A DNA stretch of 9,102 bases from the NCBI GenBank assembly GCA_934162615.1, contig CAKPJK010000042.1, positions 1-9,102 on the forward strand. Reading direction: 5' to 3'. Positions 1-6,316 of this stretch are shown here, one piece after another; the stretch's first letter is position 1; every line of letters begins with the position of its first letter. The position numbers and the translations under genes were made by a program. The notes under the pieces were generated by a model. It was given only the letters and a program-made list of their open reading frames with translations. It was not told the DNA's origin and did not search any database. The stretch comes from an uncultured Clostridia bacterium. Its GTDB lineage: Bacteria > Bacillota > Clostridia > TANB77 > CAG-508.

Positions 1-101
1 AATAAAGAAACCATTTTATTAATCTGTCCACCATTAAATCCAGCTTGCGCGAAAATTTCTTTAAAAATTTCTTTTATTCTATTTAGTTGTTTTTCTAACA
101 T
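1..101 (-). CDS. spoIIIAG: SpoIIIAG, stage III sporulation protein AG (N-terminal 33 codons, runs off the window)
   Basis: The frame opens with ATG at 101-99 and stays open to the window edge, starting MLEKQLNRIKEIFKEIF. A good Shine-Dalgarno (AGAAGGGTG) lies just upstream. It begins 23 bases after the spoIIIAF stop, which is where spoIIIAG sits in the conserved spoIIIA operon. In the family, SpoIIIAG is a membrane-anchored protein with a ring-building motif. It forms an oligomeric ring of the channel between mother cell and engulfed forespore. Only the basic cytoplasmic N-terminus is visible here, so the name rests mainly on gene order. The ring domain cannot be checked. Confidence 0.72.
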   Translation of the reverse strand, partial: MLEKQLNRIKEIFKEIFAQAGFNGGQINKMVSL

Positions 102-124
102 AAAACACCCTTCTTTCTTTTGTT

Positions 125-742
125 TTAATTTATATTTATTTGTTTTTCATTTATTTGATACTCAGATGCTAAATATTGTTTTATTTTACTTATTTCATTT
201 ACTGAAATATTTTCTTCTTTTTGCTCTGGTATTATATTTTCATTGACTTGTATATTTATTGTTTCTATATTTTCAATTTCTATTGCATTTGCTTGTTTTT
301 CCTCTGTTTCTTCCTCATCTTTTTGTACTAATAAATTTATCTGTTTTATACTGTATTCTTCATTTTCATTAATTTCTATTTCTATTTTACTTACAGTATA
401 GTTTTTTTCTTTTAATTTATTTTTTATGTCTTTTTCTAATTTTGATATATATATTTGTTTTATAGTTTGTTCATTCGCATTTGAAGATACTTGATTTTGA
501 CTAGATGTTTCATATGTTTTCATTTTTTTAGAATATTCATCCATATTTATGATTGATGAGATTTCAAAATTATTTTTTGTAATTTTATTTATTACTGGTG
601 TAATAATATTAAATACAATAAACATTCCTAATACTACTTTTATGTATTTTTTTGTACTTCCACTTGGTAAAATTAATTCTATTATTGTCGCTATAATTAC
701 ACATACTATTATTCCTTGTAACCATGTATTTAAAAAGTTCAT
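125..742 (-). CDS. spoIIIAF: SpoIIIAF, stage III sporulation protein AF
   Basis: The 205-aa protein has the usual family length (about 200). Two membrane segments lie at residues 9-25 and 33-52, around the SpoIIIAF signature ELILPSGSTKKYIKVVLG. The rest is a polar, Glu/Lys/Asn-rich soluble domain of about 150 residues. The start at 742 follows GGGAGA by about 8 bases, and the gap to spoIIIAE is 17 bases, as expected in one transcript. SpoIIIAF is an essential part of the SpoIIIA-SpoIIQ channel in the mother-cell membrane around the forespore; its soluble domain has a ring-building-like fold in characterised relatives. No lesion is seen. Confidence 0.93.
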   Translation of the reverse strand: MNFLNTWLQGIIVCVIIATIIELILPSGSTKKYIKVVLGMFIVFNIITPVINKITKNNFEISSIINMDEYSKKMKTYETSSQNQVSSNANEQTIKQIYISKLEKDIKNKLKEKNYTVSKIEIEINENEEYSIKQINLLVQKDEEETEEKQANAIEIENIETINIQVNENIIPEQKEENISVNEISKIKQYLASEYQINEKQININ

Positions 743-759
743 TTTTCTTTTCTCCCATT

Positions 760-1929
760 TTATCTATACATTAGACTACTATTAGATATTTTCATAACTA
801 ATGTTGTTCCTATTATTAACATTACTGATATACTACAAAGTATTGCTAAAAGTACTTTAAATGTATCTCCCATTTGTTCTAATAGTTTTACTATTTTTTC
901 ATCTGCTATAGGTTGACAAATTGCCGAACCTAAATAATATGTACACATTAGTAATAATAATCTTATTATTGGTGCTATACATATTCCTATTATTACTACA
1001 ACTCCTACTATTCCTACTGCGTTTTTTAGTATGCTTGTACATCCTATAACCGTATCTACTGCGTCTGATAATATTTTTCCTACAACTGGTATGAAGCTTG
1101 AAACTGCTGCTTTAGCTGTTTTTGCTGTTACTCCATCTACACTACTGCTTAAACTTCCTTCTACTGAAACTAAGCTAACAAACAATGTTAAGACTACTCC
1201 TAATACCCATACTATTGATGATTTAAAGAACTTTGACAGTTTATCTAATTGTACACAATCTGATACTTTTGATATTATTCCTAGTACCGTTGAAGCAAGC
1301 AGTATTGGTATTATTACTTTTAATATAAAATTTCCTATAAATGTTATTATAAACAATAGTATTGGTTGCAGTACATTTGCTGATATTATATTTCCTGTTG
1401 TTATTACTAATGTTATTAATATTGGAATTAGTGTGTTTGAAAAAGATACTAAATTTTCTATAGATTCTTTTATCATTTCTATTACTTGTGAAAAATTGCA
1501 CATTATTAATGTTACTATAAGTATGTATTGTACATAATAACAAATTTTAGATATTTCTTTATTTTCTAATCCGTCACTAAAACTTTTTAATATGCTATGT
1601 ATTATTATAACTACCATTATACTTGCTATTGTTTTTATAGAATTTATTGTTTCTTTTCCTATTGTATTTAATATTCCTTTTGCTAAGGCTTCATTATCTA
1701 TTTTTCCTTTTATTGCTGAACTTAATAACTCTTCGTAATTTAAGTCTTCGAAGCTATCTATTGTATATTTTTTGGCTTCTTCTAGGAATTTTGAGATGTT
1801 TAATGTTTCTTTTTGCGAAGATATTATTTCTTCACTTGATATTTCTTCTGTTTCGTTATTTGCATATGTGTAATTTGGTAATAGTAAAATAACTATTAAT
1901 ATAAAGATTATTATGTATGTTTTTTTCAT
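760..1929 (-). CDS. spoIIIAE: SpoIIIAE, stage III sporulation protein AE
   Basis: This is a 389-aa polytopic membrane protein, near the family length of about 390-400. A signal peptide covers residues 1-23 (MKK, hydrophobic core, TYA then NNE). A polar, Glu-rich segment follows to about residue 95. Hydrophobic segments come next, roughly at 101-115, 130-147, 165-177, 186-215, 239-257, 302-328 and 357-378. The best-conserved block is at 258-297, with VDGVTAKTAKAAVSSFIPVV followed by a glycine, matching SpoIIIAE. Start at 1929 is supported by AAGGAG six bases upstream, and the spoIIIAD stop lies only 15 bases before. In the family it is a membrane component of the feeding-tube channel needed for late forespore gene expression. 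Confidence 0.95.
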   Translation of the reverse strand: MKKTYIIIFILIVILLLPNYTYANNETEEISSEEIISSQKETLNISKFLEEAKKYTIDSFEDLNYEELLSSAIKGKIDNEALAKGILNTIGKETINSIKTIASIMVVIIIHSILKSFSDGLENKEISKICYYVQYILIVTLIMCNFSQVIEMIKESIENLVSFSNTLIPILITLVITTGNIISANVLQPILLFIITFIGNFILKVIIPILLASTVLGIISKVSDCVQLDKLSKFFKSSIVWVLGVVLTLFVSLVSVEGSLSSSVDGVTAKTAKAAVSSFIPVVGKILSDAVDTVIGCTSILKNAVGIVGVVVIIGICIAPIIRLLLLMCTYYLGSAICQPIADEKIVKLLEQMGDTFKVLLAILCSISVMLIIGTTLVMKISNSSLMYR

Positions 1930-1944
1930 TAGTATCTCCTTATT

Positions 1945-2332
1945 CTAAGGCAATATTTTTACAACTGTTTCTAACAATCCTGCTAAAATTGGTATAGACA
2001 TCGAAACAATTATAACTTTTCCTCCCATATCTATTTTACTAGCTATAGAACTTTCTCCTGCATCTTTGCAAATACTTACTGCAAATTCTGTTAATATTGC
2101 TATTCCTGTAATTTTTATTAATAATGTTATGAATTCTTTATTTATAGATATTTTTCCTGCTAAATTATCTATTAATGAGATTATTCCTGATATTTTTGAG
2201 AACACTAGAATTAGTATTAAAGCACCAGCAACTATTGATACATATATTACAAATTCTGGTTTATATTGTTTTAAAATAATAATTAAGATTAATGCGACTA
2301 AACCTATTCCGTATTATCTTTATAATATCCAT
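1945..2332 (-). CDS. spoIIIAD: SpoIIIAD, stage III sporulation protein AD, split by a single-base frame change
   Basis: Translation should start at ATG 2332-2330, which has a strong Shine-Dalgarno (AAGGAG, about 6 bases away). It reads MDIIKII and then meets CGG at 2311-2309. The zero frame ends 16 codons after the CGG, at a TAA. If one base is skipped, the frame reads GIGLVALIL and continues to TAG at 1945 as a complete 128-aa SpoIIIAD, close to the usual 130. The +1 frame contains the recognisable family middle and end, including CKDAGESSIASKIDMGGKVI. No ATG with a ribosome site lies inside the +1 frame; a GTG at 2205 would lose the first third. The protein is a small multi-spanning membrane part of the SpoIIIA channel. 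The break is either a recoding site, a mutation or a sequence error. Confidence 0.85.
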
Positions 2333-2351
2333 ATTATTCTCTCCTTCGAGC

Positions 2352-2546
2352 CTAAAGTCCAAATATTGTTCTTACTGTGTCGAATAATGTACTTATTTCT
2401 TTTATTACCATGGTTAATACTATTACTAATCCTGCCAGTGTTGTCATCATTGCTTGGTCTTCTCTTCCTGCTCTTACTAGAACTTGGTGTAATACAGCAA
2501 CTAGTATTCCTATTGCTGCTATTTTAAATAATAAATTAATGTCCAT
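2352..2546 (-). CDS. spoIIIAC: SpoIIIAC, stage III sporulation protein AC
   Basis: This 64-aa hydrophobic protein begins MDINLLFKIAAIGILVAVLH, the standard SpoIIIAC start and length. Two membrane segments (about 8-24 and 36-52) flank a polar turn, AGREDQAMM. I place the start at ATG 2546. An in-frame TTG at 2564 would add six residues, but AAAGGA lies at the right distance for 2546. It follows spoIIIAB by about 29 bases and precedes spoIIIAD by 19. In the family it is a membrane component of the SpoIIIA-SpoIIQ channel, homologous to part of SpoIIIAD. Confidence 0.93.
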   Translation of the reverse strand: MDINLLFKIAAIGILVAVLHQVLVRAGREDQAMMTTLAGLVIVLTMVIKEISTLFDTVRTIFGL

Positions 2547-2575
2547 TTTTTGTATTCCTTTCAATTATTATTTTA

Positions 2576-3088
2576 TCAAATTAGTAATATTACTACTGCT
2601 AGTCCCACTGTTGTTCCTAATGTTTTGTACATTTTTACATTTTTCTTACTTTCTTCTTCTGCTTTTTCTATTTGATTATCTATAAAGTTATTTACTAGTT
2701 CTATTTCACTTATTTGCCCTTCTATGTCTACTTTGCCTAGTAAATTGCTTAATGTTTTTAGTGTTTCTATGTCTTCTTTCTTCATATTTGTATTTGATTC
2801 TTCTAATGCCTGTTTCCATGCTTCTCCCGCATTTATGTTTTTTTTCATTTTTTCCGAAGCATTTTTAAAAATTTCTCCTATTTGTGCTTCTACTTTGTTT
2901 GATATTTCGTAAAACATTTCTGGAATTGGCTCATATGTAAATTTTATTTTTGTACTAAATATGTTTAATGCATTTTTCATCTGTTTTAATTCTTTTACTC
3001 TATTTGTGTATTTTTTAGATATTAATATTCCAATATATGTACTTGATAATAAGATTAGTAACAACATTAAATATTTTATAACCTGCAT
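2576..3088 (-). CDS. spoIIIAB: SpoIIIAB, stage III sporulation protein AB
   Basis: The 170-aa protein has the family length. An N-terminal membrane segment (about residues 4-23) is followed by a long helical domain, with conserved features such as FSTKIKFTYEPIPEMF and NLLGKVDIEGQ. A C-terminal hydrophobic segment ends VGLAVVILLI. Its fold is related to GspF-type platform proteins of secretion systems, consistent with a base component of the SpoIIIA channel. The start at 3088 has AAGGA about 7 bases upstream. Translation ends in tandem stops, TGA then TAA, so TGA acts as a normal stop in this genome. A terminator separates it from spoIIIAA upstream. Confidence 0.93.
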   Translation of the reverse strand: MQVIKYLMLLLILLSSTYIGILISKKYTNRVKELKQMKNALNIFSTKIKFTYEPIPEMFYEISNKVEAQIGEIFKNASEKMKKNINAGEAWKQALEESNTNMKKEDIETLKTLSNLLGKVDIEGQISEIELVNNFIDNQIEKAEEESKKNVKMYKTLGTTVGLAVVILLI

Positions 3089-3163
3089 AATGCATTCCTT
3101 GTCCTTTTTATTTTTATATATTAAGTATATTCACTTAGTATTTATTTTAGAACTAATTAATAT

Positions 3164-3206
3164 AAAAAAAGAATTTTTATATAGCTTAAACTACTAAAAA
3201 TTCTTT
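3164..3206 (-). terminator. Intrinsic terminator between spoIIIAA and spoIIIAB
   Basis: A perfect 12-bp inverted repeat (3168-3179 against 3195-3206, 15-base loop) is followed on the minus strand by an uninterrupted run of seven T. It starts one base past the spoIIIAA stop codon and lies about 75 bases before spoIIIAB. The stem is AT-rich, so efficiency may be partial. Its place inside a normally continuous operon is unusual. Confidence 0.7.
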
Positions 3207-3207
3207 C

Positions 3208-4171
3208 TTAATATTGTTCTTCTAATTCTATTTGTGAGTAGTGTTTCTCATTTTTGTTTAGTACATATATTTTTTCTACTTTACATTTTTCCTTTTTATC
3301 ACTTAAAAAAATTATTCTTTCAAAGCAATAATTTTCTATTAATTTGTTTATTGCGGGGTTTAATTTTATATCTTCAATATTTGAGCCATGTGCTGTAAAT
3401 ATTCCTTTTATTCCACAGCATACAGCATATTCTATTGCTTCTATTTCTTTTTGGTTTCCTATTTCATCTGCAACTATTACTTTTGGTGACATGGAACGAA
3501 TTAACATTGTCATTCCTAGTGCCTTTGGTACTCCGTCTAATACATCTGTTCTAGCCCCTATATCATTTTGTGGTATTCCGGTGATACATTGCTGCAATTT
3601 CTCCTCTTTCATCTACTACCCCTACGTTTATTCCATGAAATGATAATGTTTCTATTCCATTACTAACTCTTCTTACTAAATCTCTTAAAATAGTTGTTTT
3701 TCCTACTCCTGGCGGTGATACTATTAATGGACTGTACACGTCATTTTCTTTTAAATTTAATATGTATTTTATAATTTTATCACTTGCACCTAATACTTGT
3801 TTTGCTATCCTAAAGTTTAAACTGGACAAGTATGTAATATTTATAATTTTGCCATCTTTTACTACTACATTTCCACTAATTCCTACTCTATGCCCGCCTT
3901 TTAGTGTAATATATCCATTGCATATTTGATTTTGATAGCTATATATTGAGTTGTCACATATTTGTTGCAATATATCTAATATTTCTTCTGGTTTTACTAT
4001 ATATTCAATTACTATTTCAGTTTGTCCTAATTTTAATATAATTGGTCTATTTACTCGTATTCTTATTTCTTCTAAATAGTTTAAGTTTACGTCATTTATT
4101 GTAAAATATTCATCTATTTTTCTTACTATTGCATTAGGAAAACATCTTAATATACTATTTATCTGTATCAT
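3208..4171 (-). CDS. spoIIIAA: SpoIIIAA, stage III sporulation ATPase, split by a single-base frame change
   Basis: SpoIIIAA is a secretion-type ATPase (GspE/VirB11-like) of the mother-cell channel. From ATG 4171 the zero frame gives the N-terminal domain (LEEIRIRVNRP, GGHRVGISG at about 92-100), the Walker A loop PPGVGKTT (153-160) and the Walker B-like VGVVDERGEIA (183-193). It then ends at TGA 3563. The conserved continuation GIPQNDIGARTDVLDG, with MSPKVIVADEIG and FTAHG, sits in the +1 frame and runs to TAA 3208. Skipping one base at codon 198 (CGG, 3580-3578) joins them into 320 aa, the normal length. The break falls inside one of the most conserved stretches of the family. The start has no clear Shine-Dalgarno. 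Both halves appear well conserved, which argues against old decay. Confidence 0.9.
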
Positions 4172-4212
4172 AATACTATTATTATATTCATTAGTTTTCT
4201 TTATAGAACTAA

Positions 4213-4252
4213 AAAAATACGAAACTTACCTGTTTTTAAGTTTCGTATTTTT
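4213..4252 (-). terminator. Intrinsic terminator after yebC (works in either direction)
   Basis: A 16-bp perfect inverted repeat (4213-4228 and 4237-4252) has an 8-base loop and A/T runs at both ends. It lies 9 bases downstream of the yebC stop on the minus strand and 41 bases before the spoIIIAA start. It separates yebC from the sporulation operon. Confidence 0.9.
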
Positions 4253-4261
4253 ATTTATATT

Positions 4262-4987
4262 TTACTCATTCCAGTTATGGTATACTTCAGATACATCATC
4301 TAATTCATCTAACATATCTAAAAATCTTTCCATTTTTGCAACTCCTGATTCATCTAAGTCCACATATGTAGATGGTACCATTTGTACTCATGCTTCTAAG
4401 AATTCTATTCCTTCTTGTTCTAATTGTTCTCTTACTTGTGAAAATGTTTCTGGTGTTGTTGTTATTTCATATACTTCTTCTTCTGAAGAAAAATCTTCTG
4501 CTCCTGCTTCTATTGCAAGCATCATTAGGCTATCTTCGTCTAATTTGCAGTTAGCTTTATCTACTACTATAACTCCTTTTTTAGTAAACAAATATGATAC
4601 ACATCCATTTGTTCCTAAATTTCCTCCACACTTTGAGAAAGCATGTCTTACATCTGCTGCTGTTCTATTTTTATTGTCTGTTGCAGCTTCTACTATGACT
4701 GCTATTCCGTTTGGTCCGTATCCTTCATAAATTACTTCTTCATAATTTTCAGTATTTCCTGCTCCTGCTGCTTTTTTTATTGCATTATTTATTGTATCAT
4801 TTGGCATATTTGCTGCTTTACATTTAGCTATAACATCTTTTAATTTAGAGTTTCCAGCTGGATCTGCACCACCTTGTTTTACTGCCATTAGTAATTCTCT
4901 ACCTAACTTTGTAAATACTTTTCCTCTTGCTGCATCTGCTTTTCCTTTTTTGGCTTGTATGTTATGCCATTTTGAATGTCCTGACAT
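4262..4987 (-). CDS. yebC: YebC/PmpR family protein with an in-frame TGA at codon 200
   Basis: The start MSGHSKWHNIQAKKGKADA is diagnostic of the YebC/TACO1 family, whose members are described as translation factors relieving proline-related ribosome stalling or as transcription regulators. A strong Shine-Dalgarno (GAGGAGG) and a sigma-A promoter precede it. Conserved blocks include GGADPAGNSKL, NMPNDTI, YEGYGPNG, GGNLGTNGCVSYLF and EAGAEDFSSEE. At codon 200 (4390-4388) the frame meets TGA, then continues unbroken as VQMVPSTYVDLDESG to VYHNWNE and TAA at 4262. That is the complete family C-terminus, giving 241 codons. Relatives have Glu where the TGA stands. Going from a Glu codon to TGA takes two base changes. 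Without readthrough the product is 199 aa and lacks the end of the C-terminal domain. Confidence 0.93.
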
Positions 4988-5026
4988 TTTTATTCCTCCT
5001 CGTTTTCTCTTATAAAATCTTTTTTC

Positions 5027-5055
5027 ATTTTAGCACATAATTTTTCTTTTGTAAA
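5027..5055 (-). promoter_or_regulatory. Sigma-A promoter of yebC
   Basis: On the minus strand, TTTACA (5055-5050) and TAAAAT (5032-5027) are separated by exactly 17 bases. They lie about 40 bases before the yebC start and after the upstream terminator, so yebC is probably a single-gene transcript. Confidence 0.75.
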
Positions 5056-5091
5056 GAAAATACATGTCTATTTAAAAAATTCCTAAAAATT

Positions 5092-5126
5092 TCCCCAAAA
5101 GTACATAAACCTTTTGGGGATTTTTT
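5092..5126 (-). terminator. Intrinsic terminator downstream of the PCP_red-domain gene
   Basis: The 10-bp stem TCCCCAAAAG (5092-5101) pairs with 5111-5120 across a 9-base loop. On the minus strand it is followed by AAATTTTT, a slightly interrupted T tract; on the plus strand by six T. It lies 5 bases after the stop of the gene at 5131 and upstream of the yebC promoter. Confidence 0.8.
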
Positions 5127-5130
5127 AGCT

Positions 5131-5736
5131 TTACTTTTTCTCTTTGTTACGTTTATCTTGAATTATTTCCATTTCTTTTTCTGTAATTAGTTTTACATTA
5201 TTTTCTTTTGCCCACGCGACGCAACCTTTCAATACTGTGCTTAAAAATACTCTTGGTACTTTTACTAATTTTGCACATGCCTCATCTGTAAATTTTATTT
5301 CTGGATCCATTCTTGATGCAGCATATTTTACTGTATCTAAACTTATTCCTTTACTTGCTGGAATAGGTTCTGATATTGGTCTTTTAAATCTTGTATACCA
5401 GAAATTTTTGTTATCTCTATATCCATAATCTACTGGAATTTGTGGGAAACTATAACTATTTACTCCATCTACTATTGCATCATAATATTTTGGTTTCATT
5501 AATATATGATCTATTTTTAGTATAAAATGTGCACCAAATTTGCTCGTTATTCCGTTAAAGTTGTGATATGGTGGTAAATACTCTTCTTTTACTTCGTCAT
5601 TTTCTGCTCCATCTAATTCTTTTACCCATGTACATTCAAAAACTTGGAAAGCTTCTTGTACTATTTTAGGAAATTCTTCTTTTGGATTTTCTCTTGCTCT
5701 TTTCCCATCTACTAATGTAAATATACAATCTTTCAT
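5131..5736 (-). CDS. Protein with C-terminal PCP_red-like (protochlorophyllide reductase 57 kDa subunit type) domain, 5' end unclear
   Basis: From ATG 5736 the frame gives 201 aa, ending in a basic tail. The last 65 residues (RMDPEIKFTDEACAKLVKVPRVF, split here by eye, then an amphipathic helix and NNVKLITEKEMEII) resemble the small PCP_red domain of dark-operative protochlorophyllide reductase subunits. That domain also occurs in non-photosynthetic bacteria, where its role is unknown to me. The upstream 140 residues are rich in aromatic residues and I do not recognise them. The frame continues as plausible protein (KYFKEAVRLGYPGETTEEK) 19-20 codons above the ATG, back to TAA at 5799-5797, with no start codon. 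The ATG has only a weak purine stretch before it. A strong terminator sits immediately upstream and I see no promoter, so the real 5' end may be lost. Name confidence is moderate. Confidence 0.6.
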   Translation of the reverse strand: MKDCIFTLVDGKRARENPKEEFPKIVQEAFQVFECTWVKELDGAENDEVKEEYLPPYHNFNGITSKFGAHFILKIDHILMKPKYYDAIVDGVNSYSFPQIPVDYGYRDNKNFWYTRFKRPISEPIPASKGISLDTVKYAASRMDPEIKFTDEACAKLVKVPRVFLSTVLKGCVAWAKENNVKLITEKEMEIIQDKRNKEKK

Positions 5737-5805
5737 TTTTTCTTCTGTTGTTTCTCCTGGATAACCTAGTCTTACAGCTTCTTTGAAGTATTTTCTTTAT
5801 ATCAC

Positions 5806-5840
5806 AAAAATAGATAATTAGCAACTAATTATCTATTTTT
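5806..5840 (-). terminator. Intrinsic terminator after the ZIP fragment (works in either direction)
   Basis: A perfect 16-bp inverted repeat (5806-5821 and 5825-5840) has a 3-base loop and is flanked by runs of A and T on both strands. It lies 4 bases below the ZIP stop and only about 10 bases above the open frame of the PCP_red gene. Confidence 0.92.
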
Positions 5841-5844
5841 ATTT

Positions 5845-6261
5845 TTATCCCAATGCTACATCTAATATCATCATTAATACGAATCCACCTATTAATCCAA
5901 ATGTTGCTAAGTTTTTATAGTCTTTTACTGATTCCGGAAGTAATTCCCTTGCAACTACTATTAACATCGCTCCTGCTGCAAATGCTAATAAGAAAGGTAG
6001 CATGCTTCTTATATATATTACCAATATCGCTCCTATTACCGCTGCTATTGGCTCAACTAATGCAGATGCCTGCCCTATCATAAAGCTTTTAAATCTTGAA
6101 TATCCTTCACTTCTTAAAGGTAATGATACTGCCGCCCCTTCTGGAAAGTTTTGTATACCTATTCCAAGTGCTAACATAATTGCACCTATTAGAGTCATTC
6201 CTGGAACTCCACTTGCTATTCCTCCAAATGCAACTCCCACTGCCATACCTTCTGGTTGATT
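5845..6261 (-). pseudogene. ZIP/GufA-type metal transporter, C-terminal half only
   Basis: The frame from AAT at 6261 reads NQPEGMAVGVAFGG and continues to a TAA at 5845. This is the C-terminal part of a ZIP-family divalent-metal (zinc/iron) transporter. It holds two metal-site motifs: the remnant NQPEG of the first HNxPEG helix, and the second, GIQNFPEGAAVSLPL (Gln replacing His, as is common in GufA-type members). About five hydrophobic helices remain, including PFLLAFAAGAMLIVVARELLPES. The N-terminal three helices and the first His are absent, with a TAA (6264-6262) immediately before the NQPEG. No matching 5' half exists elsewhere in the window. The break abuts the recombinase module, which suggests disruption by integration or a later rearrangement. 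An internal ATG at 6246 could give 133 aa, unlikely to transport. Confidence 0.82.
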
Positions 6262-6316
6262 TTAAAATAGACAGTTTTAATTTTTATTTTTGACTAATCT
6301 AATATTTAATATTAAA

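Noticed and set aside
1031..1537. 168-aa open frame on the plus strand
   Set aside because: It is antisense to spoIIIAE, has no family features, and reflects the low density of stops opposite AT-rich code.
2066..2527. 153-aa plus-strand frame over spoIIIAC and spoIIIAD
   Set aside because: Its hydrophobic repeats come from the reverse complement of membrane-protein codons; there is no ribosome site.
3563..3612. Independent translation of the second half of spoIIIAA from ATG 3612
   Set aside because: The first residues from that ATG (MKEEKLQQCIT) are the out-of-frame reading of the conserved DERGEIAA codons, not protein-like, and the half would lack the Walker A site.
4164..4189. A sigma-E-like pair (GAATATA, 13 bases, GATACA) ahead of spoIIIAA
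   Set aside because: The -10 part overlaps the only usable start codon, so transcription would begin inside the gene; no later in-frame start exists.
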